Shown: positions 7,194 to 14,816, numbered from the stretch's first letter. The stretch: DNA of 15,176 bases from Caulobacter sp. B11 (GCF_002737765.1 NZ_PEGG01000026.1:1-15176); one strand, 5' to 3'. Notes: generated from the sequence alone by a model not told the origin. A program made the numbers and translations.

Positions 7194-7538
7194 ATGACCC
7201 ACGGTCTGCGTGAAGACCTGTTCGTCGCGCTGTTTGACAACATGATCGCCCTCTGGGACGCGACCGATTTTGACGGCTGCGTGACCTGGTTCGACCGCTT
7301 CCAGCGGGTCGAGTCGGCGTTCGGATCGGTCGAGCACCGTATCGATCTGGTCACCATGAACTACGCCGTCTATCGGGCGATCGCGCCGGACGCCGGTTTC
7401 GATGGCCCGGTTCGGGTCCTGGTCGACCGCGATGCGGCGCGGGCGATCTTTCAGGCCAACCTGATGCGCGTGGTGATGGGCGCGGCCGGGGTTTGGCAGG
7501 CGGACAATCTGCAGATCGCCAGACGCTATTTCACCTAG
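7194..7538 (+). CDS. Hypothetical protein, 114 residues
   Basis: The ATG lies 12 bases after the dnaN stop, so the ORF is probably cotranscribed with it. The product is a soluble, acidic-to-neutral protein with no signal peptide, no membrane helix and no Cys motif; it has several aromatic residues (WDATDF, WFDRF, NYAVYR, RRYFT). The predicted make-up is mostly helical with a beta segment near PVRVLVDRDAARAIF (72-86). I do not recognise the family. The codon use matches its neighbours, which supports a real gene, but there is no strong ribosome-binding site before the ATG. Confidence 0.6.
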   Translation: MTHGLREDLFVALFDNMIALWDATDFDGCVTWFDRFQRVESAFGSVEHRIDLVTMNYAVYRAIAPDAGFDGPVRVLVDRDAARAIFQANLMRVVMGAAGVWQADNLQIARRYFT

Positions 7539-7547
7539 CCGCCCGAC

Positions 7548-7575
7548 TTGCCCACGGCGCCGCCCATGCTAAGGT
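7548..7575 (+). promoter_or_regulatory. Caulobacter-type promoter for the VOC gene
   Basis: TTGCCCA (7548-7554), 13 bases, then GCTAAGGT (7568-7575) followed by C. This resembles the housekeeping promoter pattern described for Caulobacter (TTGaCgS-N10-14-GCtANAWC). Transcription would begin about 25 bases before the VOC ATG. Confidence 0.45.
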
Positions 7576-7605
7576 CCGTTGCATAAAAAAACGGGAGAGA
7601 GACGC

Positions 7606-7959
7606 ATGGCCAAGCTCAACTATCTGACCGTCGGGTCGAACCTTCTACGACGCGCTGCTGGCCACGATCGGCATGACCCCGGCTCACGAGCACGCCTCGG
7701 GCGGTCGTCTGTATCGCGGCGCCGGCACCGGGATGTTCGGGTGCTGGGGCCCTATGACGGCAATCCGGCCTGTGTCGGCAACGGCATGATGGGCGGATTC
7801 AATTTCGACACCCGCGAGGAGGTCGACGCCTTCCATGCCAAGGCGATGGAACTGGGAGCCACCGACGACGGCGCGCCGGGCGAGCGTATGCCGGGCGTCT
7901 ATTTCGCCTATTTCCGCGACCTCGATGGCAACAAGCTGTGCGGCTATAAGTTCGGCTGA
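7606..7959 (+). CDS. VOC (glyoxalase-fold) family protein with damaged middle
   Basis: Start ATG follows an excellent GGAGAGAG. The N-terminus MAKLNYLTVGSN and everything from LGPYDGNPACVGNGMMGGF to the end FAYFRDLDGNKLCGYKFG match small single-domain VOC proteins (metal-dependent glyoxalase/dioxygenase fold; substrate unknown). Between them the frame is wrong. The expected FYDALLATIGMTPAHEHASG and GRLYRGAGTGMFG are encoded at about 7643-7741 in another frame. This implies about 20 bases lost after 7641 (the usual DL-x-x-A-x-A segment) and one G lost at 7739-7741. The two changes total 21 bases, so the downstream frame is restored and an ORF remains open, but with some 33 nonsense residues and no usable first beta-alpha unit. 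It could be sequencing error or a real decaying gene. Confidence 0.75.
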   Translation: MAKLNYLTVGSNLLRRAAGHDRHDPGSRARLGRSSVSRRRHRDVRVLGPYDGNPACVGNGMMGGFNFDTREEVDAFHAKAMELGATDDGAPGERMPGVYFAYFRDLDGNKLCGYKFG

Positions 7960-8211
7960 CACAGCGCGATCGGGGTGGGCGGCGCTCCATCCCCGGCGTC
8001 GCCGGATCGATATCCAGCCAGATCATGGGGTTGCGGAACCGTCGAGCCTGGCAAGCCTCGACGCTGAGGCTGACGCCCGCTCTATCGCACCTGACGGCAC
8101 GGGAACGGCGTCCCCCGTCGCCTGAAGCGGCGGCGCCATGTCCGCAGGGTCGTTCCTTTGCCGGGGGCGGCTCAAAAACCCCCGCCGCGCCTCGCCTTCG
8201 TCGCTCGAAAG
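7960..8211. other. Non-coding stretch before the histidine kinase
   Basis: About 250 bases with no gene I can support. Frames open on both strands have no ribosome-binding site and no family resemblance. The only structures are a weak CGGGGG / CCCCCG pair near 8162-8185 and, just after this stretch, the direct repeat at 8212-8233. Confidence 0.5.
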
Positions 8212-8233
8212 CATGACTTGCCTCATGACTTGC
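8212..8233 (+). repeat. 10-bp tandem direct repeat upstream of the kinase
   Basis: CATGACTTGC occurs twice (8212-8221 and 8224-8233) with a 12-base period, close to one helical turn. The second copy overlaps a possible -35 (TTGCGC, 8230-8235) with GCTAGCCT at 8246-8253. It looks like a site for a response regulator or a similar protein binding head-to-tail. Confidence 0.4.
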
Positions 8234-8280
8234 GCGGCCAGCGCCGCTAGCCTGAATCCGAACGTGGGAGGGGCGGAGCG

Positions 8281-8316
8281 ATGATCGCGCGATCGGCGGC
8301 CTGGAGCGGGTCATGA
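8281..8316 (+). CDS. Possible 11-codon leader ORF coupled to the kinase
   Basis: The ATG at 8281 follows a strong GGGAGGGGCGGAG purine tract, better than many genes here. It encodes MIARSAAWSGS and stops with a TGA at 8314-8316 that overlaps the kinase ATG (8313-8315) as ATGA. This would couple kinase translation to leader translation. It may also be chance, because the kinase has its own GGAGCGGG 5' of its ATG. Confidence 0.35.
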   Translation: MIARSAAWSGS

Positions 8317-9731
8317 CGGATGTGGCGATCGTCCTGGAGACCTCGCCCAGCGTGGCGATCGCCCTGCGCCACGCGCCGCTTGGCATCGCCATTTTCGACA
8401 ATCAGATGCGCTACCTGGCGGCCTCGCGCCAATACCTGACCGACCAGGGCCTGCCGCCCGACCTCTCGCTGGTCGGGCGCCGCCACTACGAGGTTTTCCC
8501 CGAGATCCCGCAATATTGGCGCGACTGCCACGCCCGCGTCCTGGCCGAGGGCGTCGAGCTGCGCGGCGATGAGGGCGACCGCTATGTCGACCGCAACGGC
8601 CGGGTCGAATGGATCCGCTGGTCGATGGCCCCGTGGCGGGCTGACGACGGCGGTGTCGGTGGGCTGGTGCTCTATACCGAGGTGGTCACGGCCGGGGTCG
8701 AGGCCCGGATGCGGCTGGAGGCGGCCGAGGCCCGCTATCGCGCCGTGTTTGACCAGGCGGCCATGGGCGTAGCCCGGGTGTCGGGCGACGGTCTGTTCCT
8801 CGAGATGAACGACCGCTTCTGCGCCATCGTCCGGCGCGACCGCGACGCCTTACTGGCCGGACGGTTCCGCGATCTGGTGCGGGAGGAGGACCGGCCCGCA
8901 GCCGTCGATCAGGCCCGGGCGCTGCTGGACGGCGAGCTGGACAGCTTCGTCGCCGAGCGCCAGGTCGTGTCGGGCGCCGACGGGACGCTGATCTGGATTC
9001 ACCTGACGATCTCGCGCGTCCAGTCGGGCGATGAGCCAGCCTATCTGGTGATCATTGTTTCCGACATCACCGCCCGCAAGCAGGCCGAGTTCGAGCAGCA
9101 GCATTATCAGGGCCAACTGCGCCTGCTGATCAACGAGCTGAACCACCGGGTGAAGAACACCCTGGCGACGGTGCAGTCGATGGCCGCCCAGACCCTGAAG
9201 ACCGAGCGGGATCCGGAGACGGCCTTCCAGAAGTTTGAGGCTCGGCTGATGGGGCTGTCGCAGGTGCATGACGTCCTGACCCGCGAGAGCTGGCACGGGG
9301 CGGATCTCGGCGACGTGGCCGAACGCGCCCTGGCGCCGTTCACCGAGGCGGCCGGTCGGATGCACATCGACGGCCCCCCTGTCTGGCTGGCGCCCAACGG
9401 CGCCCTGACCATGGCCCTGATCTTCCACGAACTGGCGACCAACGCCCTGAAATACGGGGCCCTGTCGACCGCCGCCGGTTCGGTGAGCTTGACCTGGACC
9501 TATGACGCCCAGACCCGGACCCTGGCCCTGACCTGGACGGAAACGGGCGGTCCGCCCGTGACCCCGCCGACCCGTCGGGGCTTCGGCTCGCGGCTGATCG
9601 AGCGCAGTCTGCGCGGCGAACTGAAGGGGGCGGCGAGCATGGACTATCGCCCCGAAGGTCTGGTCTGCGCCATGCGGGCCAGCCTGTCGGACCCGGTGGA
9701 ACCCCTTGCGCCGACCGTTCCGCAGACGTAA
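8313..9731 (+). CDS. Soluble PAS-PAS HWE-family sensor histidine kinase
   Basis: 472 residues, no membrane segment or signal peptide, so a cytosolic sensor. Two PAS domains: about 13-125 (ending in a PAC-like VEWIRWSMAPWRADDGGVGG) and about 138-257 (ending VSDITARKQAE). The kinase core follows: dimerisation and phospho-acceptor helix with H278 in LNHRVKNTLATVQSMAAQTL, N-box HELATNALKYGAL (372-384), the WTE (408-410) that defines the HWE family, and the G-box GFGSRLIERSL (423-433). No Cys-containing LOV motif is present, so light sensing is not indicated. HWE kinases often act in alphaproteobacterial general stress or photoresponse pathways; no response regulator, phyR or nepR is adjacent, so it is an orphan. 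The ligand is unknown. trpF starts 9 bases after its stop. Confidence 0.92.
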   Translation: MTDVAIVLETSPSVAIALRHAPLGIAIFDNQMRYLAASRQYLTDQGLPPDLSLVGRRHYEVFPEIPQYWRDCHARVLAEGVELRGDEGDRYVDRNGRVEWIRWSMAPWRADDGGVGGLVLYTEVVTAGVEARMRLEAAEARYRAVFDQAAMGVARVSGDGLFLEMNDRFCAIVRRDRDALLAGRFRDLVREEDRPAAVDQARALLDGELDSFVAERQVVSGADGTLIWIHLTISRVQSGDEPAYLVIIVSDITARKQAEFEQQHYQGQLRLLINELNHRVKNTLATVQSMAAQTLKTERDPETAFQKFEARLMGLSQVHDVLTRESWHGADLGDVAERALAPFTEAAGRMHIDGPPVWLAPNGALTMALIFHELATNALKYGALSTAAGSVSLTWTYDAQTRTLALTWTETGGPPVTPPTRRGFGSRLIERSLRGELKGAASMDYRPEGLVCAMRASLSDPVEPLAPTVPQT

Positions 9732-9740
9732 CTCCGGCCC

Positions 9741-10387
9741 ATGACCATCCCCCGGGCCAAGATCTGCGGACTGTCGACGCCCGAAGCGGTGAACGCCGCC
9801 GTGGCGGGCGGCGCGGCCTATCTGGGCTTCGTGTTCTTCGACCGGAGCCCGCGCAATCTGTCCCCCGAGGCCGCCGGCCGTTTGGTCGAGCCGATCCGCG
9901 GCGGTCCCATCAAGACGGTGGCCGTGACGGTGGACCCCGACGATGCTCTGATCGATCGTCTGATGGCGACGATGAAGCCTGATCTGATCCAGGTCCACGG
10001 CAAGGAAACCCCTTCGCGGGTCGGGCAGATCGTCGCCCGCTCGGGGTTGGGGTGATCAAGGCCTTTTCCGTCTCGTCGCCGGACGATGTCGACCAGGCTC
10101 GCGCCTTCGAGACGGTGGCCGAGCAATTCCTGTTCGACGCCCGGCCCGTCGAGGGCTCGGTCCTGCCCGGCGGCACCGGGGCTCGCTTCGACTGGACGCT
10201 TCTGGCGGACCGGCGTTTCGCCCGGCCGCACTTCCTGGCCGGCGGCCTGGACCCTTGGAACGTGGCCGAGGCCTTGCGGGTGTCGCGGGCTCCGCTGGTG
10301 GACGTTTCCTCTGGCGTGGAGCGCGGTCCCGGCCTAAAGGACCCGGCTCTGATCACGGCGTTCCTCGACGCCGTCAAACGCGTGTAG
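9741..10387 (+). CDS. trpF: Phosphoribosylanthranilate isomerase, frame broken by one base
   Basis: TrpF converts phosphoribosylanthranilate to CdRP in tryptophan synthesis (TIM barrel). The N-terminal half ([11 protein letters not shown] with the catalytic-type Cys at residue 9, [22 protein letters not shown]) is read from the ATG at 9741. It meets a TGA at 10053-10055, right after GGGG at 10049-10052. The remainder ([46 protein letters not shown]) continues in the next frame to 10387. Adding one G restores a 215-residue protein, the normal length. The second part alone (GTG at 10052) could not fold as a barrel. As with rph and accD, a missed homopolymer base is the best explanation. First gene of trpFBA. 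Confidence 0.92.
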
Positions 10388-10412
10388 CTCTGCCCAGCCT
10401 TTGGATGATCTC

Positions 10413-11633
10413 GTGAACGCCCCTTCAAAGCCCAACGACTATTCGGCCTATCCCGACGCGGAAGGCCGCTTCGGCGGCTTTGGCGGTCGCTATGTGCCCG
10501 AGACCCTGATGCCGCTGGTCCTGGAGTTGGACAAGGCCTATGCCGCCGCCAAGGCCGATCCGGCGTTCCAGGAGCAGCTGACGAGCTTCAACACCCACTA
10601 TGCTGGTCGGCCCAGCCCGATGTATTTCGCCGAGCGGCTGACCGAGCATTTCGGCGGGGCCAAGATCTATTTCAAGCGCGACGAGCTGAACCACACCGGC
10701 TCGCACAAGATCAACAACGCCCTGGGCCAGATCCTGCTGGCCATGCGCATGGGCCGGACGCGGATCATCGCCGAGACCGGGGCCGGCCAGCACGGCGTTG
10801 CCACCGCCACGGTCTGCGCCCGTTTCGGCCTGCCCTGCGTCGTCTATATGGGCGCCACCGACGTCGAGCGTCAGAAGCCCAATGTCTTCCGCATGAACCT
10901 GTTGGGCGCCGAAGTGCGCCCGGTGACCTCGGGGACGGGCACCCTGAAGGACGCCATGAACGAGGCCATGCGCGATTGGGTCACCAACGTGCACGACACC
11001 TATTACCTGATCGGCACGGCGGCCGGCATGCACCCCTATCCGATGATGGTCCGCGACTTCCAGAGCGTGATCGGCATCGAGGCCCGCCAGCAGATCCTCG
11101 AGATGGAAGGTCGGCTTCCCGACGCCGTCCTGGCCTGCATCGGCGGCGGCTCCAACGCCATCGGCCTGTTCCATCCGTTCCTGGCCGACGAGAGCGTGCG
11201 CCTGATCGGCGTCGAGGCGGCCGGCCACGGGGTCGACACCGACAAGCACGCCGCCTCCCTGACCGGCGGCCGCCCCGGCGTGCTGCACGGCAACCGCACC
11301 TATCTGCTGCAGGATGACGACGGCCAGATCATCGACGCCCACTCGATTTCCGCCGGGCTCGACTATCCGGGCATCGGCCCCGAGCACGCCTTCCTGCACG
11401 AGATCGGCCGCGCCGAATATATCTCGACCACCGACCGGGAGGCGCTGGACGCCTTCATGCTGTGCTCGCAGCTGGAAGGTATCATCCCGGCGCTCGAACC
11501 GGCCCACGCCCTGGCCCGGGTCGGCGAGATCGCTCAGGAGCTGGGCAAGGGCAAGATCGTGGTGATGAATCTCTGCGGTCGCGGCGACAAGGACATCTTC
11601 ACGGTGGCCGAAGCCCTCGGGCGCAAGATCTAG
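10413..11633 (+). CDS. trpB: Tryptophan synthase beta subunit
   Basis: 406 residues from the GTG at 10413. TrpB condenses indole with L-serine using PLP. The Schiff-base lysine is K99 in [16 protein letters not shown], the catalytic glutamate E121 in AETGAGQHG, and the PLP-phosphate loop GGGSNAIG at 244-251. The C-terminal half also has the expected VKLI-type and [11 protein letters not shown] segments. I prefer the GTG start because it gives [20 protein letters not shown], the usual alphaproteobacterial beginning; an in-frame TTG at 10401 would add four residues. It lies 25 bases after trpF and 12 before trpA, and TrpA and TrpB form the alpha-beta-beta-alpha complex with an indole tunnel. 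No attenuator or leader peptide is visible upstream. Confidence 0.97.
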   Translation: MNAPSKPNDYSAYPDAEGRFGGFGGRYVPETLMPLVLELDKAYAAAKADPAFQEQLTSFNTHYAGRPSPMYFAERLTEHFGGAKIYFKRDELNHTGSHKINNALGQILLAMRMGRTRIIAETGAGQHGVATATVCARFGLPCVVYMGATDVERQKPNVFRMNLLGAEVRPVTSGTGTLKDAMNEAMRDWVTNVHDTYYLIGTAAGMHPYPMMVRDFQSVIGIEARQQILEMEGRLPDAVLACIGGGSNAIGLFHPFLADESVRLIGVEAAGHGVDTDKHAASLTGGRPGVLHGNRTYLLQDDDGQIIDAHSISAGLDYPGIGPEHAFLHEIGRAEYISTTDREALDAFMLCSQLEGIIPALEPAHALARVGEIAQELGKGKIVVMNLCGRGDKDIFTVAEALGRKI

Positions 11634-11645
11634 GATCGACCAGAC

Positions 11646-12473
11646 GTGACCAAGGACCGTATTGACCGTCGCTTCGCGGCGCTGAAGGCCGAGAACCGCG
11701 CCGGCTTCGTGACCTATGTGATGGCCGGCGATCCCGACGCCGCCACGACCCTGAGCGTGCTCAAGGGCCTGCCGGGCGCCGGCGCCGACCTGATCGAGCT
11801 GGGCTTTCCCTTCTCCGATCCGATGGCCGAGGGCCCGACCATCCAGCGCGCCGCCCAGCGCGGCCTGAAGTCCGGCATGACCCTGCAGGGCACGCTTGAC
11901 CTGGTCGCGGCCTTCCGCGAGGGCGACCAGGACACCCCGGTCATCCTGATGGGCTATCTCAATCCGGTGCTCAACCGGGGCTTTGAAAGCTTCGCCGTCG
12001 CCGCCGCCAAGGCCGGGGTCGATGGCCTGATCATCGTCGACTGTCCGCCCGAGGAGGCCGATCCGCTGTCGGACGCCCTGGAGGCCGAACAGATTTCCCT
12101 GATCCGCCTGGCCGCCCCGACCACCGATGATGCGCGCCTGCCGATGGTGGTGCGCCGCACCTCCGGCTTCCTCTACTATGTCTCGGTGGCCGGGGTGACC
12201 GGGGTGAAGTCGGCTGATCCGGCCGAGGTGGCGCTGGCCGTGGCGCGGCTGCGAGCGGCGTCGGGCCTGCCGGTGGCGGTGGGCTTTGGCATCCGCACCC
12301 CCGACCAGGCCGCCGCCGTCGCCCGGGTGGCCGACGCCGCCGTGGTCGGCTCGGCGCTGGTGGATGAAATCGAGTCCGCGGCGCGGTTGAACGAAAACGT
12401 GACCGAGAAGGTTCTTTCCAAGGCGTCGGAGCTGGCTAAGGCTGTGCGATCGGCGCGAGTCGGAACGGCGTGA
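11646..12473 (+). CDS. trpA: Tryptophan synthase alpha subunit
   Basis: 275 residues from a GTG start. TrpA cleaves indole-3-glycerol phosphate to indole and glyceraldehyde-3-phosphate (TIM barrel). The catalytic E51 is in LIELGFPFSDPMAEGP. The position usually held by the second catalytic acid (Asp60 of the Salmonella enzyme, in ADGPTIQ) is Glu62 here (AEGPTIQ). The indole-side YYVSVAGVTGVK and the phosphate-binding GFGIRTPDQ and VVGSALVD stretches are normal. AGGATCG lies about 10 bases upstream. It is cotranscribed with trpB (12-base gap) and followed after 13 to 19 bases by accD. The C-terminal extension is Lys/Ala-rich and unremarkable. Confidence 0.97.
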   Translation: MTKDRIDRRFAALKAENRAGFVTYVMAGDPDAATTLSVLKGLPGAGADLIELGFPFSDPMAEGPTIQRAAQRGLKSGMTLQGTLDLVAAFREGDQDTPVILMGYLNPVLNRGFESFAVAAAKAGVDGLIIVDCPPEEADPLSDALEAEQISLIRLAAPTTDDARLPMVVRRTSGFLYYVSVAGVTGVKSADPAEVALAVARLRAASGLPVAVGFGIRTPDQAAAVARVADAAVVGSALVDEIESAARLNENVTEKVLSKASELAKAVRSARVGTA

Positions 12474-12486
12474 GGCTCTGAAGGCG

Positions 12487-13418
12487 ATGGCGATGGCTGA
12501 ACCCAAGGTCCGAAAAAGGGCGACAAGACCAAGGCCGCGGCCGAGGGCCGACGTGGCGGCGGCTGGCTGTCCCGCATCGCCCCCGGCGTTCGCGGCGCCT
12601 TCAGCAAGCGCGAGACGCCCGAGAACCTCTGGGTTAAGTGCCCCGACACCGGCGAGATGATCTTTCGCCCCGACCTGGAGGCGGCCCTGTGGGTCACCCC
12701 CGCCGGCCGGCACATGCGCATCGGCCCCGAGGCCCGCTTCAAGTTCACCTTCGATGACGCTGTCTATGAGCAGCTGCCGACCCCGTCGGTGGTCGAGGAC
12801 CCGCTGAACTTCTCGGACGGCAAGCCCTACAAGGAACGCCTGGCCGCCGCCCGCAAGGCGACCGGCGAGCAGGACGCCATGGCCATCGCCTTTGGCGTGG
12901 TCGGCGGCGCGCCCGCCGTGGTGCTGGTCCAGGACTTCGCCTTCATGGGCGGTTCGCTGGGCATGGCCGCCGGCGAGGGCTTTGTCGCCGCGGCCAAGGC
13001 CGCCCAGGAACGCCAGGTTCCCCTGGTGGTGTTCACCGCCGCCGGCGGCGCCCGCATGCAGGAGGGGGCCCTGTCCCTGATGCAGATGGCCCGCACGACC
13101 CTGGCCATCAACGAGATGAAGGACGCCGGCCTGCCCTATGTCGTGGTCCTCACCGACCCGACCACCGGCGGCGTCACGGCCTCCTATGCCATGCTGGGCG
13201 ACGTCCATCTGGCCGAGCCGGGGGCCCTGATCGGCTTCGCCGGTCCGCGCGTCATCGAGCAGACCATTCGCGAGACCCTGCCGCCGGGCTTCCAGCGCGC
13301 GGAATATCTGGTGGAAAAGGGCATGGTTGACCGGGTCACCCCGCGCAAGGACCTGCCGGCGGTGCTGGGCTCGATCCTCAAGACCCTGATGATGGGCCGG
13401 GCCCTGAGGGCCGCCTAG
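12487..13418 (+). CDS. accD: Acetyl-CoA carboxylase carboxyltransferase beta subunit, frame broken near N-terminus
   Basis: AccD with AccA transfers the carboxyl group from biotin to acetyl-CoA, the first committed step of fatty-acid synthesis. The start is ATG at 12487 or, better placed after GAAGG, ATG at 12493 (MAEPKV). After six or eight codons the frame breaks within 12510-12520 (CC-G-AAAAA-GGG). The true sequence (KKGDKTKAAAEGRRGGGWL, FSKRETPENLWVKCPDTGE) continues in the next frame. Restoring one base gives about 310 residues. The crotonase-fold core is intact: VLVQDFAFMGGSLGMAAGEG, AAGGARMQEGALSLMQMART, TDPTTGGVTASYAMLGD, GFAGPRVIEQTI. The zinc-ribbon region keeps only one of four cysteines. 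AccD is generally essential, so the break is probably a sequencing error. Confidence 0.93.
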
Positions 13419-13466
13419 GCATCGGCTGGACGCCTCCCCGGGGGCGGCTGGCGTGACCGCGTCGAT

Positions 13467-13485
13467 CCCCCTCCGGCCGAGGGGG
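13467..13485. terminator. C/G-rich hairpin between accD and folC
   Basis: CCCCCTC-CGGCC-GAGGGGG is a perfect 7-bp stem with a 5-base loop in the 84-base gap between accD and folC. No T-run follows, and its 3' side (GGGGGAGG) is close enough to folC to affect its ribosome-binding region. It resembles the hairpin at 3130-3155 and may be a partial terminator or an intergenic repeat. Confidence 0.4.
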
Positions 13486-13502
13486 AGGATCTTGAGCTTT
13501 GA

Positions 13503-14816
13503 ATGACCGACCAACTTCGCGTCCATGACGCCGCCCTGGCGCGGCTGCAGGCCCTGCACCCCAAGCTGATCGACCTTTCGCTGGAGCGAATGCTGCGGCT
13601 GTGCGCGGCCCTGGACCATCCGCAGGATCGCCTGCCGCCGGTGATCCATGTGGCCGGGACCAACGGCAAAGGCTCGACCGTGGCCTATCTGCGGGCCATG
13701 GCCGAGGCGGCCGGGCTCAGGGTCCACGTCTTCACCTCGCCGCATCTGGTGCGGTTCGCCGAGCGGATCCGTCTGGCCGGAACCCTGATCACCGACGATC
13801 AGCTGGCGCGGGTGCTCGAGCGGGTCGAGGCGGCCAATGCCGGACTGCCGATCACCTTTTTCGAGATCACCACCGCCGCCGCCCTGGTCGCTTTCGCCGA
13901 GACGCCGGCCGATCTGTGCATCATCGAGGTCGGCCTCGGCGGGGTGCTCGACGCCACCAATGTCGTCACCCCGGCGGTCAGCGTCATCGCTCCGGTCGAC
14001 ATCGACCATCGTGAGTTTCTGGGCGATACCCTGGACCTGATCGCCGCCGAGAAGGCCGGGATTATCAAGCCCGGCGCCCCTGTGGTCAGCGCCCGGCAGC
14101 AGGAAGCCGCCGAGGCGGTCATCGAGGCCGCCGTGTCGCGGGCCGGTGTCGCCCTGACCCTGATGGGCCGCGACTTCGACGCCTGGGGCGAGCGGGACCG
14201 TCTGCTCGTGCAACTTCAGGATCGTTTGCTGGACCTGCCCGGTCCCGCCCTGCCGGGCGAGCATCAGAAGGCCAATGCCGGCCTGGCGGTCGCGGCCCTG
14301 TTGGCGCTCGGTGACCCCCGGATCGACGAGGCGGCCATGGGGCGCGGCCTAGCCGCCACGGTCTGGCCGGCCCGGTTCCAGCGCCTGACGGCCGGTCCCC
14401 TGGCCCAGGCCGCCAAGGCGGCGGGGACCGACCTGTGGCTGGACGGCGGCCACAATCCGCATGCCGGGCGGGCGGTGGCCCGGGCCCTGGGCGAGCTGGC
14501 GGCCCGCGACGGTCGGCCTGTGGCCCTGATCGCGGGACTGTTGGCCAACAAGGACGCCACCGGCTTCTTCGCGCCGTTCGCGGGTCTGGCCAGCAAGGTC
14601 TTCACCGTGAGCTTCGAGGGTCACGCCGCCGCCAGCGCCGCCCAGACCGCCGCCGCCGCTGAACTGGCCGGCCTGCGAGCCTGCGCCTGCGACAGCCTGC
14701 AAGCGGCTCTGGACAAGGCGCTGGCGCTCGAACCCGTCCCGCATGTACTGATCTGCGGCTCGCTGTACCTGGCCGGCGAGGTCCTGGCCATGAGCCCCGA
14801 GACCTGGCCGACCTAG
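13503..14816 (+). CDS. folC: Bifunctional dihydrofolate/folylpolyglutamate synthase
   Basis: 437 residues, normal length. FolC joins glutamate to dihydropteroate to make dihydrofolate, and adds further glutamates to folates, using ATP (Mur-ligase fold). Residues: P-loop GTNGKGS at 52-58, TSPHLVRFAERI at 78-89, the Mg-binding E121 region EITTAAALVAF, GLGGVLDATNV (144-154), the DIDHREFLG stretch (166-174), EKAGIIKPG with the modified-Lys candidate K184, and DGGHNPHAGRA (314-324) opening the C-terminal domain. The frame is unbroken. The ATG at 13503 has only a weak GAG 6 bases upstream; GGGGGAGG lies about 15 bases away, so translation may be modest. The trpFBA-accD-folC order is a familiar proteobacterial arrangement. 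Confidence 0.96.
   Translation: MTDQLRVHDAALARLQALHPKLIDLSLERMLRLCAALDHPQDRLPPVIHVAGTNGKGSTVAYLRAMAEAAGLRVHVFTSPHLVRFAERIRLAGTLITDDQLARVLERVEAANAGLPITFFEITTAAALVAFAETPADLCIIEVGLGGVLDATNVVTPAVSVIAPVDIDHREFLGDTLDLIAAEKAGIIKPGAPVVSARQQEAAEAVIEAAVSRAGVALTLMGRDFDAWGERDRLLVQLQDRLLDLPGPALPGEHQKANAGLAVAALLALGDPRIDEAAMGRGLAATVWPARFQRLTAGPLAQAAKAAGTDLWLDGGHNPHAGRAVARALGELAARDGRPVALIAGLLANKDATGFFAPFAGLASKVFTVSFEGHAAASAAQTAAAAELAGLRACACDSLQAALDKALALEPVPHVLICGSLYLAGEVLAMSPETWPT

Noticed and set aside
6168..7337. 389-codon minus-strand open frame opposite dnaN
   Set aside because: Same cause: third-position GC bias. dnaN is unmistakable.
8025..8216. 63-codon frame between the VOC gene and the kinase
   Set aside because: No ribosome-binding site, Arg/Ala/Pro-rich low-information composition, and no resemblance to a known family.
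10040..12520. Programmed -1 frameshifting as a shared explanation for trpF and accD
   Set aside because: Slip-compatible runs exist at these two sites, but rph and the VOC gene show the same one-base deficit without them. Neither family is known for recoding, so missed homopolymer bases explain more.
10425..14264. A 1279-codon open frame on the minus strand across trpB, trpA, accD and folC
   Set aside because: It is the antisense shadow of strongly biased GC-rich codons. Composition is His/Gln/Gly-rich without domains, and all four plus-strand genes have firm family motifs.
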